A program made the translations under genes and the position numbers. Below the pieces are notes generated by a model. It was not told the origin of the DNA. It made no database searches and was given only the letters and a program-made list of their open reading frames with translations. Of a DNA stretch of 64,000 nucleotides, positions 47,037-56,189 are shown in pieces; within the stretch, counting starts at the first letter, position 1, and each line of letters begins with the position of its first letter. This DNA is from Chloroflexota bacterium (GTDB taxonomy: Bacteria > Chloroflexota > Anaerolineae > Anaerolineales > Villigracilaceae), in contig JAIOAQ010000005.1 of the NCBI GenBank assembly GCA_019873735.1, positions 60,986 through 124,985 of the forward strand, written 5' to 3'.

Positions 47037-48212
47037 ATGGAACCTGATTGTCTTGCCTCGCTTTGTTTGCTCGCCGATATTGTCACCCAGACCAGCAACT
47101 GGAAGACGGCGCTGGATGCTTTAATCGAGGCATTGCGCTCGGCCATCATCTTTGATAACTTTGCAATCTTTCGTGCAGACGCGAACGGCCAAATCAGTGA
47201 CGTAGCCTATGCGCGTGCCGTTGGGCGGGGTAAATCTGGAGAGGCAGATGTCGCCTGGGGAGAGAGCATCGCCAATCAGGTCCTGTCTGTAGGGCGGATG
47301 GTGCTGCAAGAACCTCAAGTTAGCCTGAACACCGACCGCCTGCAACGCCCCTATCTGCTTGGCCTGCCGCTCAAAGCGCCAGGACAAACGATAGGGGCGC
47401 TGATATTTGTCCGTTTCGGCGGGCCGGTTTACACAGAAGAGCAAATCAAAATCGCTATCCTTGCGGCCGCCCTGGTTTCCAGCCTGTTTGAGCGGGAAAT
47501 TTGGCAAGAGAAAATGGCCGAATGCGAAGCCATTCAACGTCAGATGAATCTACAGGAAGAGTTCGTAGCGACCATCTCACACGAACTGCGCACCCCCCTG
47601 GGTTTTATCAAAGGATATACGACCACCCTGTTGCGCGAAGATACACAATGGGACGCCGCCACCCAGCGCGAATTCCTGACCATTATTGACGAAGAAGCGG
47701 ATCACCTGACCGATTTGATTGAGAACATCCTGGAAACAGCCCGTCTGCAGAGTGACACCTTGCAAATGACCTTCCAGCCTCTGGCGCTTGAACGCGTCAT
47801 TCGCGATGTCGTCGTTCGCGCTCAGACGCGTTATAAAGGAATGCGCATCCTGCTCGACCTTGAACCGGTTCCCCTCATCCAGGGTGACGCGGTGCGACTG
47901 GCACAAGTTATTGAGAACTTACTGAATAATGCTGCCAAGTATGCTCCCGGCTCGCCGGTCTCGATTCGCCTGTGGCAAGAAAAGAATCGCGTGCTGATAA
48001 GCGTAGCCGATCAAGGGCCGGGCATTGCTGCCCAACACCTGCCCTATATTTTTGACCGTTTCTATCGAGTTTCGGATGGCAAAACACACCCCGGCACCGG
48101 CCTGGGCCTTTTTATTTGCCGCCAAATCGTCCAAATGCATCACGGGCGCATTTGGGCCGAGTCGGAGCCAGGACATGGCGTTACCTTTTTTTTGGCTTTG
48201 CCTTGTAATTGA
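47037..48212 (+). CDS. GAF-domain sensor histidine kinase
   Basis: 391 residues, cytoplasmic. GAF domain about 5-150 (IFDNFAIFRAD, IGALIFVRFGG), HisKA box TISHELRTPLGF (H182) and HATPase with ENLLNNAAKYAP, DQGPGIA and GTGLGLFICRQ. It has no apparent Shine-Dalgarno. 11 bases after the first kinase. It is followed by the OmpR-type regulator, its probable substrate. Confidence 0.9.
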   Translation: MEPDCLASLCLLADIVTQTSNWKTALDALIEALRSAIIFDNFAIFRADANGQISDVAYARAVGRGKSGEADVAWGESIANQVLSVGRMVLQEPQVSLNTDRLQRPYLLGLPLKAPGQTIGALIFVRFGGPVYTEEQIKIAILAAALVSSLFEREIWQEKMAECEAIQRQMNLQEEFVATISHELRTPLGFIKGYTTTLLREDTQWDAATQREFLTIIDEEADHLTDLIENILETARLQSDTLQMTFQPLALERVIRDVVVRAQTRYKGMRILLDLEPVPLIQGDAVRLAQVIENLLNNAAKYAPGSPVSIRLWQEKNRVLISVADQGPGIAAQHLPYIFDRFYRVSDGKTHPGTGLGLFICRQIVQMHHGRIWAESEPGHGVTFFLALPCN

Positions 48213-48241
48213 CAAGGCACCGAGCAAAAGGAGAGAACAGT

Positions 48242-48937
48242 ATGGCCAAGCGTATCTTGATTGTGGATGATGAGCCGCGCTACTTGCGTCTACTCGAAGC
48301 CAATTTGCGCACAGATGGCTACGACGTGGTCGGCGCACCAGACGGCTTTCAGGCGCTGGATATCTTCTCCAGCCAGCCGATTGACCTTATTTTGCTGGAT
48401 ATCATGATGCCCAGGATGGACGGCTTTGCCGTCTGCCAGCGCATCCGCGAATTTTCAAACGTCCCAATCATTATGCTCACTGCCAAAGGAGAAGAACAAG
48501 ACCGCGTACGTGGGCTGGATTTGGGAGCGGATGATTACCTGGTCAAGCCTTTCTCGGCGACCGAACTCCTGGCACGCGTGCGCGCTGTTCTCCGCCGGGC
48601 CCAGGTGACGGTGGAAAGCGGGCAAACGCGTTATTTTACGCACGGCAACCTGCGCATTGACTTTGCTCGAGCCGAGGTATGGCGGGGCAATCAACCCGTG
48701 TATCTTTCGGCCACCGAATACCGTCTCCTGCTTCAATTTGCTCACAATATTGGCAAAATTATGACAGCGGAGGAATTGCTCACCAGCATTTGGGGACCGG
48801 AGTATCGCGACGATAAGGAAATCTTGTGGGTCAGCATTGCCCGTTTGCGCCAAAAACTGGAAGATGACCCCCACTCCCCCAAGCACATTGTCACCCGCTC
48901 TGGGCTGGGGTACCTGATGCCACCCATGGAAGATTAA
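48242..48937 (+). CDS. OmpR-family response regulator
   Basis: 231 residues. Receiver with IVDDEP, LILLDIMMPR and LVKPFS. Winged helix with ILWVSIARLRQKLEDDPHSPKHIVTRSGLGYL. AAGGAG precedes ATG 48242. The frame extends 33 bases upstream but lacks a site there. Cognate of one or both kinases upstream. Close relative of the regulator at 24303. Confidence 0.92.
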   Translation: MAKRILIVDDEPRYLRLLEANLRTDGYDVVGAPDGFQALDIFSSQPIDLILLDIMMPRMDGFAVCQRIREFSNVPIIMLTAKGEEQDRVRGLDLGADDYLVKPFSATELLARVRAVLRRAQVTVESGQTRYFTHGNLRIDFARAEVWRGNQPVYLSATEYRLLLQFAHNIGKIMTAEELLTSIWGPEYRDDKEILWVSIARLRQKLEDDPHSPKHIVTRSGLGYLMPPMED

Positions 48938-48951
48938 TCCTTGAGGCCAGG

Positions 48952-50109
48952 ATGGCAAACAAATCAGTCCTTATTATTGACGGCGATGCAGCCAGCCGCG
49001 CTTTTTTGGAAATGACGTTCCGAAAGAGTGGCTTAACCGTCTTGCAAACCGGTTTAGGCCGGGAAGGCTTGATTTTTGCCTGGCGTGACCGCCCCGATTT
49101 AATTGTCGCCGATCCCAACCTGCCCGATTTGCCCGGCGAAACCTTAGTGGCCAAGATCCGCCAGGACGCGCGTACCAGCCAGACCCCTTGCATTGCCCTA
49201 AGCAGCGACCCAAATCCGGAACGAAAGGCCGCCTGCTTGAGCGCCGGCTTTAATGAGTATTTGGTCAAATCCGCTCAGGCCATCCCGCCTCTGCTGGAAG
49301 CCATTACCCGCCTCTTAAGCGGAAAACCCGTCACCGGCATCTCGCGGCAGGGAGGGATGCTGTTTGTCTTCTTAAGCGCCAAGGGCGGAACCGGGACATC
49401 TTCGCTGTGTGCCAATATTGCTACGAATATCGTCAAGAATGAACCCGAATCAAATGTGGCCGTGGCAGACCTGGTCTTGCCTATCGGCTCGATTGGCCAG
49501 ATTGTCGGTTATCAAGGAGAAATGGATCTGTTCAGCGTGAGCGAGTTGCCCGCCGAGCAAGCAACAGACGTTTTTTTGCGGGAAAACCTGCCCAAACCGC
49601 CCCTGTGGGATTTCCAATTGCTGGCCGGCTGCCCCGACCCCGAAAAAGGCACCTTGCTGCAGGCCAAGCGTGTTCCAGAACTGGTTTCAAAATTACAGCA
49701 GGCCTTTGATTATGTCTTAGTGGATTTGGGTCGTTCTCTTTCCCGCATCAGCCTGCCCATCATCCAGCAGGCCGATGTGATTGTCCTCATTGTCAGCACC
49801 GATTTGAGCACGGTTACACTAACGCAAAAAGTCTTGGAGTACCTCAAGGCTCAGGGCATCAAGTCAGAACGTGTGTACACCATTCTAAACCGGGCCGTTG
49901 GCTTGGAAGGCCTGACCAAGCCCGAAGCCGAAAAAATACTGGGTATCGATATACAGGTTACCCTGCCCTACATGGGTAGCAACTTTACCCTGGCAAACAA
50001 CCAACACCAACCTATCATACACAAGTTCCCCAACGATACCACCTCAATCAGCCTGAAGCAAATTTCAACAGATTTGGCAGCCTTGGCCCGCCGCCTGCGC
50101 ACGGCGTGA
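48952..50109 (+). CDS. CpaE/TadZ-like receiver-ATPase
   Basis: 385 residues. The N-terminal receiver-like domain has D54 in VADPNLP but lacks the usual acidic pair at its start (IIDGDAA). The C-terminal domain is of the MinD/ParA class with SAKGGTGTSSL (142-152). The P-loop lysine is T149, although the signature lysine K144 remains. DLGRSLSRISLP is the Walker B region. Such altered P-loops are usual in CpaE/TadZ proteins, which localise pilus machinery. No tad/cpa genes follow. It sits after the two kinases and the regulator. Confidence 0.85.
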   Translation: MANKSVLIIDGDAASRAFLEMTFRKSGLTVLQTGLGREGLIFAWRDRPDLIVADPNLPDLPGETLVAKIRQDARTSQTPCIALSSDPNPERKAACLSAGFNEYLVKSAQAIPPLLEAITRLLSGKPVTGISRQGGMLFVFLSAKGGTGTSSLCANIATNIVKNEPESNVAVADLVLPIGSIGQIVGYQGEMDLFSVSELPAEQATDVFLRENLPKPPLWDFQLLAGCPDPEKGTLLQAKRVPELVSKLQQAFDYVLVDLGRSLSRISLPIIQQADVIVLIVSTDLSTVTLTQKVLEYLKAQGIKSERVYTILNRAVGLEGLTKPEAEKILGIDIQVTLPYMGSNFTLANNQHQPIIHKFPNDTTSISLKQISTDLAALARRLRTA

Positions 50110-50202
50110 TTAACCCGAAACAGCAGGGCTTCTCTGCTATAATTGCTCTACTGCAAAAACGAATGAAACAGGCAATTACGCTATAATAAACATCGTGATT
50201 AC

Positions 50203-50225
50203 CTGCCTGCAGATAGAGCAGGCAG
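50203..50225. promoter_or_regulatory. Inverted repeat upstream of the XRE regulator
   Basis: CTGCCTGC / GCAGGCAG with a seven-base centre, downstream of a TATAAT (50182-50187) and 58 bases before the XRE start. It could be an operator or a 5' hairpin. Confidence 0.45.
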
Positions 50226-50283
50226 TTGCCGAGAATCGCATTGAGACTGGTGCAGGCTGGCATATACCCCTACGAGGCAAATT

Positions 50284-50961
50284 ATGGATATTCCAACCCA
50301 AATCACAATTCGCACCAAGAAACTTGGCGTTCTTATCCGGGATGCCCGCCTGGCTTCCCGTCGCACCTTAGATGAGTGCGCTCAGGCAATAGGTGTCACG
50401 CGTGGGATTTTTAAGGCCTACGAGGAAGGGCGGCGGGCTCCCTCCCTGCCCGAACTGGAAATCCTGGTCTATTTCCTGAATTTGCCGATTGACCATTTTT
50501 GGAGCCGGGAAGCCATTTCGGATGACCCGCCTCCTACCGAACCGCTTGACCTGGCTCGCCTGGTTGGCCTTCGCCAGCGAATGATTGGGGCACTTTTAAG
50601 AGCCGAGCGGATGAATGCCAGTATTTCCATGAAAGTATTAAGTCAACAAACCGGCATTTCTCCCAGCCGGCTAAAAGCCTATGAACTGGGAGAACGCCCG
50701 ATTCCTTTGCCCGAGTTAGAGGGTCTTTTGACGGTGCTGGGGGGACAAATTGAAACCTTCTTTGACGAAAGCGGCCCAATTGGGCAATGGATGATCAGGC
50801 AGCAGGCCATCAAGGATTTCCTTGATCTGCCGCCCGAGTTACAGGAATTTGTCTGCAAGCCTGTGAATCGGCCTTACCTTGAACTGGCGCTGAAATTGAG
50901 CGCCATGTCCACAGAAAAATTGCGCTCAGTGGCCGAGGGCCTGCTCGATATTACGCTGTAA
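50284..50961 (+). CDS. XRE-family regulator with two helix-turn-helix domains
   Basis: 225 residues. Two lambda-repressor-like domains in tandem: residues about 15-65 (LDECAQAIGVTRGIFKAYEEG) and about 115-160 (MKVLSQQTGISPSRLKAYELG). The C-terminus is helical. Tandem HTH suggests it binds two half-sites as a monomer. GAGG precedes the ATG. First gene of a run to 54559. It may bind the inverted repeat at 50203. Confidence 0.82.
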   Translation: MDIPTQITIRTKKLGVLIRDARLASRRTLDECAQAIGVTRGIFKAYEEGRRAPSLPELEILVYFLNLPIDHFWSREAISDDPPPTEPLDLARLVGLRQRMIGALLRAERMNASISMKVLSQQTGISPSRLKAYELGERPIPLPELEGLLTVLGGQIETFFDESGPIGQWMIRQQAIKDFLDLPPELQEFVCKPVNRPYLELALKLSAMSTEKLRSVAEGLLDITL

Positions 50962-50974
50962 AAAAGGATAAAAG

Positions 50975-51502
50975 ATGACCGAGGAAGATGGCCGCGCTCT
51001 TGAATCGGCGGGCAAATTAGCCTTTGGAAAAGGCGATTTTGCTGCTGCCTTACAGGCTTTTACCCAGGCATCTGAGTGGTATCAGAGTCACGCTCAACCG
51101 CTTGAAGCGGCAGAAATGAAAAATAATGTGAGCGTGGTATTACTGAAACTCAATCGCGCCGAAGAGGCCCTGCAGGCTGCTCTGGGTACCGATGAGACCT
51201 TTGCTCAGGCAGGCGACCTTCGCCGTCAGGGAATGGCCTTGGGCAACCAGGCTGCTGCCTTAGAGGCGTTGGGAAAATTTGACGAAGCATTAAAACTCTA
51301 CGAGCGCAGCGCCGAGGTGTTGGCCGAGGCAGGCGAAGGAGATATGCAATCCCTGGTACTTCAGGCGGCAGCCGGTATTCACGCCCGCCGCGGCAAACTC
51401 GAAGAGTCGGGCATTGAGATGCTCGGCTCGCTGGGAGCAGTAAAGAATCCAACATGGGTTCAGCGTCTGCTGAAATTCCTTCTACGCATTCTCCCGTTTT
51501 GA
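50975..51502 (+). CDS. Tetratricopeptide-repeat protein
   Basis: 175 residues with about four TPR helix pairs (for example GDFAAALQAFTQASEWY and GKFDEALKLYERSAEVL) and a hydrophobic C-terminal end (LLKFLLRILPF) that may anchor at the membrane. Follows XRE after 13 bases. Function unknown; probably a scaffold. Confidence 0.7.
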   Translation: MTEEDGRALESAGKLAFGKGDFAAALQAFTQASEWYQSHAQPLEAAEMKNNVSVVLLKLNRAEEALQAALGTDETFAQAGDLRRQGMALGNQAAALEALGKFDEALKLYERSAEVLAEAGEGDMQSLVLQAAAGIHARRGKLEESGIEMLGSLGAVKNPTWVQRLLKFLLRILPF

Positions 51503-51510
51503 CGGCGGAC

Positions 51511-52362
51511 ATGCGCGTTCGCCGTGCAAGCAGGGACGACCAGCAGGCTGTTGCCAGCCTGCTGTATTTTGGCCTGCATGTCCATCGTCACCTGGACTGG
51601 CGCATGCCGCTGGAGTGGCTTGGGGTGCCTGAGTTCTGGGTTGCCGAACACAAAGGCCGCCTGCTTGCTGCGCTTGCCTGTCCGCCAGACCCGCCGGCAA
51701 TTGCCTGGCTCAGGCTCTTTACCCACCATCAGGAAATAAATGCTTTTCAGGCTTGGGATATCCTGTGGGAGGCGGCCAAAAAGCAGATTGCCCAAAACGG
51801 CTGCCTGCATCTGGCCTGCATTGTCCAAGAAGACTGGATGGAATCCCTTTTGCAGGCGCGCGGTTTTAACCACCTGCAGGACATTCTCTTTCTGGAATGG
51901 GAGGGAAAAAGACTCCCGACGGTTCCCGCCCTGCCCTTAGGGCTACAACTGCGTTCTATGCGGCCGGATGACTTGCCTGCTGTAGCAGTAGTTGACGCTG
52001 CCGCCTTTGTCCCTCTGTGGCAGAACTCATTAAAGACTTTGCAAGACGCCTACCCCCAGGCCGTGTATGCCACCATTGTTGAATCCGAAGCAGGCATACT
52101 GGGCTACCAACTCAGCACGCAATCGGCATTTGGCGTTCACCTTGCCCGGCTGGCAGTAAGACCAGAAGCCCAAGGACAGGGTATCGGTTCGGTGCTGACG
52201 GCCGACCTGATCCAGCGCGCCTTTGCGCAGGGAGCAGCGCGCATCTCCGTCAACACCCAAAGCGATAATCAGGCCTCACTGGCTTTGTATGCAAAACTGG
52301 GCTTTCGGCAGACTGCTCAGCGCTATCCGGTTTATACTTTTGATTTTTCCACCGGCAAGTGA
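51511..52362 (+). CDS. GNAT-family N-acetyltransferase
   Basis: About 283 residues, two GNAT-like halves. The C-terminal half is standard: LARLAVRPEAQGQGIGSVL (acetyl-CoA loop) and ASLALYAKLGFRQT. The N-terminal half is degenerate. Start chosen at ATG 51511 just after the TPR stop. An in-frame ATG at 51454 would overlap the TPR gene. Resembles RimI-type acetyltransferases, substrate unknown. Confidence 0.8.
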   Translation: MRVRRASRDDQQAVASLLYFGLHVHRHLDWRMPLEWLGVPEFWVAEHKGRLLAALACPPDPPAIAWLRLFTHHQEINAFQAWDILWEAAKKQIAQNGCLHLACIVQEDWMESLLQARGFNHLQDILFLEWEGKRLPTVPALPLGLQLRSMRPDDLPAVAVVDAAAFVPLWQNSLKTLQDAYPQAVYATIVESEAGILGYQLSTQSAFGVHLARLAVRPEAQGQGIGSVLTADLIQRAFAQGAARISVNTQSDNQASLALYAKLGFRQTAQRYPVYTFDFSTGK

Positions 52363-52379
52363 GTGTAGGAGGAGACACA

Positions 52380-53006
52380 ATGGTCAAACCTGAGGAGGCA
52401 GTAATCGTCAATGCTTTGGTGCGGCAAGCATTGGTTGCGGCTGAGGAGGTGATGGGATCGCACGGCTTGCACGCCGTTTTGCGCACCAGCGGTTTGGAGC
52501 GGTTCATTGACAACCTTCCGCCCGACGATTTGAATCCCGGCATTAAGGCTTCAGAGTACGCCAAGTTCAACGAAGCAATCGAGGCTTTCTATGGGCGCGG
52601 GGGACGCGGCATGCTCCAACGCATTGGAAAGGCATCCTTTCAATACGGCGTGCGTGAACAGGCCGCCCTGCTTGGGCTGGCCGGGGCAGCGCTAAAACTG
52701 CTGCCCGAAAAACAACGCATCAAGTTCGTGCTTAACAGCCTGGTCAACGCTCTGAAGAAAACCAACCCTCAGGTTGAAGCCTGGGTGGAAGAGGATGGGG
52801 ATCGGCTGGCCTATGTAGAAGCGACCTGTGCGATTTGCAACAGCCGCCATAGCGAAACGCCGATTTGCCATCTATACGTTGGTACGATTGGCGAGGCTGT
52901 TTTGTGGGCCAGCGGCAACAGGCATCGCGTTACCGAAACCCATTGCCTGGCCAAGGGCGACCCCTATTGCCGCTTTGAGATCGGTGAAATCATTGAGGAG
53001 ACCTGA
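52380..53006 (+). CDS. V4R-domain protein
   Basis: About 208 residues. The C-terminal region has the cysteine-rich V4R pattern: TCAICNSR, ICHLYVG, ETHCLAKGDPYCRFEIG. V4R domains bind small hydrophobic or hydrocarbon ligands. The N-terminal half is helical. It begins after AGGAGG. It stands three bases before the lipase gene. Confidence 0.8.
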   Translation: MVKPEEAVIVNALVRQALVAAEEVMGSHGLHAVLRTSGLERFIDNLPPDDLNPGIKASEYAKFNEAIEAFYGRGGRGMLQRIGKASFQYGVREQAALLGLAGAALKLLPEKQRIKFVLNSLVNALKKTNPQVEAWVEEDGDRLAYVEATCAICNSRHSETPICHLYVGTIGEAVLWASGNRHRVTETHCLAKGDPYCRFEIGEIIEET

Positions 53007-53009
53007 CGC

Positions 53010-53843
53010 ATGAAACATTTTGAAACAACCTTAAAAAGCCACGATGGCCTGGATCTCTTCTGCCAGGGCTGGCTGCCCGAATCGGCCCCTAAAGCCGTCA
53101 TCTGTCTGGTACACGGCTTGGGCGAGCACAGCGGGCGCTATGCGCATGTGGCCGAAACCTTCAATCAGGCCGGCTATGCCGTTATCGGCTTTGACTTGCG
53201 CGGACACGGCAAGTCGGGCGGGCAGCGCGGCCACACGCCCTCTTTTGAGGCGTTCATGCAGGATATTGACCGGCTTTTTGAAGAGGCCGAACGGCGTTTT
53301 TCTGGCCTGCCGCGCTTCCTCTATGGTCATAGTTTGGGGGGGATTCTGGTCCTGAATTATGCTCTGCGCCGCAAGCCGCCTGTCAGGGGCGTGGTGGCGA
53401 CTTCATCCGGGCTGCGCACCGCTCTGGAAAACCAGAAAATGAAAGTGACTCTGGCCAGGGTGCTGGGAACGCTCTTCCCTGCCGGTTCCCTGCCCAGTGG
53501 TCTGGATCCGGCCACGCTCTCGCGTGACCCGCAAGTGGTTCAGGCCTATCGAACAGACCCTCTTGTCCATGATGCTATTTCATTTGGAATGGGGAAGAGC
53601 CTGATGGATGCCATTCGCTGGGCATTTTCCCACGCATCTGAATTTCCTGTGCCTTTGCTGCTGGTACACGGCACGCAAGATGTGCTTGCATTTCCGAGCG
53701 GCAGTCAGGACTTTGCTGCCCTGGTGCCTCAAAACTGCACCCTTAAACTGTGGGACGGCCTGTATCATGAAACCCACAATGAACCTGAAAAGGCTCAGGT
53801 GCTTGAATTCACCCGGCAATGGTTGGATGCCCACCTGACATGA
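53010..53843 (+). CDS. Alpha/beta hydrolase, monoacylglycerol lipase-like
   Basis: 277 residues. Nucleophile S108 in YGHSLGG, acid D224 in HGTQDVL, histidine H253 in LYHETHNE, and the HGLGEHSGRYAHVA oxyanion block are all typical of monoacylglycerol lipase. No signal peptide. It cleaves monoacylglycerols or related esters in the cytoplasm. Its stop overlaps the next start by ATGA. Confidence 0.88.
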   Translation: MKHFETTLKSHDGLDLFCQGWLPESAPKAVICLVHGLGEHSGRYAHVAETFNQAGYAVIGFDLRGHGKSGGQRGHTPSFEAFMQDIDRLFEEAERRFSGLPRFLYGHSLGGILVLNYALRRKPPVRGVVATSSGLRTALENQKMKVTLARVLGTLFPAGSLPSGLDPATLSRDPQVVQAYRTDPLVHDAISFGMGKSLMDAIRWAFSHASEFPVPLLLVHGTQDVLAFPSGSQDFAALVPQNCTLKLWDGLYHETHNEPEKAQVLEFTRQWLDAHLT

Positions 53844-54559
53844 GCGCGTTGTCTTACAGCATTGCTGACGAAGTCTTTGTCAAATACCCAGGCTATGTGC
53901 GCGGCGTCCTTCTGGCCTATGATGTAGTCAATTGCCCATCCCCCGCCGAATTGATAACCCTCCTGCGTGAAGCCGAAGCCTCGGTGCGGACACAGATGAG
54001 CATTGAGAGCGTGGCCGAACACCCTCGTATCAAGTCCTGGCGGGAAGCCTACCGGGCCTTTGGGGCCAAGCCAAGCGAATTTCGCTCTTCGATTGAGGCC
54101 ATGGCACGGCGGGTGTTGCGTAACGACCCGCTGCCCTCAATCAACGCCCTGGTGGATATTGGCAATATTGCCTCCCTAAAGTACCTTGTGCCGGTAGGCG
54201 GCCATGCACTGGACGATGTAAAGGACAACCTCGCTTTGCGCCCGGCGCTTGGAGACGAAATTTTTGTTCCCTTTGACTCGGATGAGAGCGAGTCGCCTTT
54301 GCCCGGTGAAATCATCTTCGCCGAGGGGAAAACGGTGCTGACGCGGCGCTGGACCTGGCGGCAGGCCAGACACACGCTGACGCTGCTTTCTACCCGCGCC
54401 ATTGAGTTCAACGTAGATGGTCTGCCGCCTGTTGAGCGGCCAGAGGTGGAACGGATTTGTGTTGAAGTGGGTGAAATGGTCAGCCGTTTTTGTGGCGGAC
54501 GCTGGCGGTATGAGGTATTGAGTCCCGATACCCCCAGCGCCTATATCGGCGAGGCCTGA
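53840..54559 (+). CDS. B3/B4 domain protein (PheT-like)
   Basis: About 239 residues. It has the B3/4 fold of phenylalanyl-tRNA synthetase beta: SWREAYRAFGAKPSEFRSSIEAM, SINALVDIGNIASLKYLVPVGGHALD. Stand-alone versions may edit mischarged tRNA or amino acids. This is uncertain here. Start ATG 53840 overlaps the lipase stop. Last gene of the run from 50284. Confidence 0.82.
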   Translation: MSALSYSIADEVFVKYPGYVRGVLLAYDVVNCPSPAELITLLREAEASVRTQMSIESVAEHPRIKSWREAYRAFGAKPSEFRSSIEAMARRVLRNDPLPSINALVDIGNIASLKYLVPVGGHALDDVKDNLALRPALGDEIFVPFDSDESESPLPGEIIFAEGKTVLTRRWTWRQARHTLTLLSTRAIEFNVDGLPPVERPEVERICVEVGEMVSRFCGGRWRYEVLSPDTPSAYIGEA

Positions 54560-54659
54560 CCGCAGACTGCATACATACCTGCAAACTTTTACTCTAGACA
54601 AATTTCCCCGCGCATGGGAAAATACGACACATTGAGTCTAATTTGATTAAGGAGAGAGA

Positions 54660-55445
54660 ATGAGCAAACGAGAAGAATTGCGTGCTAAGCGCCGCCGCCA
54701 GAAGAAGATGCAGGCCCTCTTTACGGTTGGGGCGGTGGTGGTACTCTCTTTGCTGGTGTTGGTGTTTTTAGCAGGGCCAAAATTGCGCGACCTTCTGTTT
54801 CCGCCTGCAATACCGGCTGTGGCCGATTGGGAAACAGCGCCCCGGCCTAATGCGAATCGCAACTCGATGGGTGACCCTAACGCCCCCATCAAAATCGAGG
54901 AGTTCTCTGACTTTCAGTGTCCATTCTGCGGACGTTTTAGCAAGGAAACAGAACCGCTCATTGTTGAGAATTACGTCAAAACCGGCAAAGTGTACTTTAC
55001 CTATCGTTCCATGGGCAATTGGATTAGCCAGAACATTGCCCGCGCTACCGGCCGGCCGGAGAAAAGCGAGTCGCGCGACGCAGCCATGGCCATGTACTGC
55101 GCGGCAGACCAGGACAAGTTTTGGGAAATGCACGATGGGCTATTTGCCAATGAATTGGGGGAAGATGTTGGCTCATTTACGAGGCAGCGGCTTCGCCTGA
55201 TTGCTGAAAAGGCCGGCTTGGATTTGGATGAATTCGATGCCTGCCTTTCTAGTGAAAAATACCTGCAACAAGTTAATCAGGATTACGAGGATGGTGTGGC
55301 CGCCGGCATCACTGGCACCCCTGCCTTCTTATTGACCTATACAGTTAATGGCGAGGTCCGCCAGAAAGTAATCGAAGGAGCGTATCCTTTCTCTGTCTTT
55401 CAGGCAGAGATTGAAGCGATTTTAGCCGAGATTGGTGCCCAGTAG
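54660..55445 (+). CDS. Membrane-anchored DsbA/DsbG-like thioredoxin-fold protein
   Basis: 261 residues. A basic N-terminus and one membrane helix (about 18-38) place the domain outside the cell membrane. The catalytic CPFC (C87-C90) lies in FSDFQCPFCG, and the cis-proline is in GTPAF. A helical insertion follows. It likely oxidises or isomerises disulfides of secreted proteins, possibly the cysteine-rich lipoprotein at 60306. AAGGAG precedes ATG 54660. Confidence 0.88.
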   Translation: MSKREELRAKRRRQKKMQALFTVGAVVVLSLLVLVFLAGPKLRDLLFPPAIPAVADWETAPRPNANRNSMGDPNAPIKIEEFSDFQCPFCGRFSKETEPLIVENYVKTGKVYFTYRSMGNWISQNIARATGRPEKSESRDAAMAMYCAADQDKFWEMHDGLFANELGEDVGSFTRQRLRLIAEKAGLDLDEFDACLSSEKYLQQVNQDYEDGVAAGITGTPAFLLTYTVNGEVRQKVIEGAYPFSVFQAEIEAILAEIGAQ

Positions 55446-55465
55446 GGCATTCTCTGCAGGTCTAA

Positions 55466-55496
55466 AAAGGGACACGGCCTCAAGCCGTGTCCCTTT
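55466..55496. terminator. Bidirectional terminator between dsbA-like and pduO genes
   Basis: A perfect 13-bp stem (AAAGGGACACGGC / GCCGTGTCCCTTT) with a five-base loop. The stop codon of the adenosyltransferase gene (55480-55482) lies in its loop. Confidence 0.88.
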
Positions 55497-56037
55497 GATT
55501 TGCCGGTTGGGCCGTTTTGTCGGCAACCTGATTTTCCAGCAATTCCAGCACAAAGCACAGGGACGAGAGACGATTCAGATAACGTATCAAATCCGGGTTC
55601 AGAGCCGTCCCATTTTCTTTCAAGGCAACCACGCACCGTTCTGCACGGCGGACGATGGTGCGGGCCAGGGCCAGAGCAGCCCCGGCAGGTGTTTCACCCG
55701 GCAGGATGAATTCTTGGGGCACCTGAGTCAGGGCGCTGATCTCATCCGTCTGCGTTTCCAGCCAGGACACGCGGGCGGAGTCAATGCTTCGAAAACGGGC
55801 GGCGTTTTCGGGCAGGGCTGCCAGTTCGCTCATCAGCCGGTACAGATCGCGCTGGACTTCGGTCAGGATGAGAGCGGTCTGTTCGGCCAGGCAAAGGGCA
55901 CGCGCCAGTCCTAGCGCCGCGCTGGCCTCGTCCACACTTCCCAGAGCCTCAAGGCGTGCATCGGATTTAGAAAAGCGGCCTTTGCCGAGCAGACTGGTCG
56001 TCCCGTCATCGCCGGTGCGGGTGTAGAATGGGGTCAT
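55480..56037 (-). CDS. PduO-type cob(I)alamin adenosyltransferase
   Basis: About 185 residues. The N-terminal FYTRTGDDGTTSLLGKGRFSKSD is the ATP loop of PduO, and RAERCVVALKE...LNRLSSLCFVLELLEN is the C-terminal signature. It adds adenosyl to cob(I)alamin to form coenzyme B12. Start ATG 56037; TATAAT ends six bases upstream, so a leaderless message is likely. No other cobalamin gene is near. The C-terminal tail after the core is encoded within the terminator. Confidence 0.92.
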   Translation of the reverse strand: MTPFYTRTGDDGTTSLLGKGRFSKSDARLEALGSVDEASAALGLARALCLAEQTALILTEVQRDLYRLMSELAALPENAARFRSIDSARVSWLETQTDEISALTQVPQEFILPGETPAGAALALARTIVRRAERCVVALKENGTALNPDLIRYLNRLSSLCFVLELLENQVADKTAQPANQRDTA

Positions 56038-56043
56038 GTTGCA

Positions 56044-56049
56044 ATTATA
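56044..56049 (-). promoter_or_regulatory. -10 box of the adenosyltransferase gene, leaderless arrangement
   Basis: TATAAT on the minus strand, then TGCAAC, then ATG. No ribosome binding site fits between. Confidence 0.6.
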
Positions 56050-56189
56050 CTTCCCGCTCTGCTTTTTGGGTGCAGGCTTGTTAACAGGAAATGGATAAAC
56101 TTGTGGGCTTTTTACGAATTTGCTTTTCGATCGTCTCTCCGTCAAGTGTGGATGAACCAGCACACCAAAGATCGGCCGCGAATTTCACA

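Noticed and set aside
48952..50109. Start of a tad/cpa pilus operon
   Set aside because: Only the CpaE/TadZ-like gene is present. The next genes are XRE and TPR proteins.
55680..55700. GTTTCACCCGG resembling half a parS site
   Set aside because: Only one arm matches and it is inside the adenosyltransferase gene.
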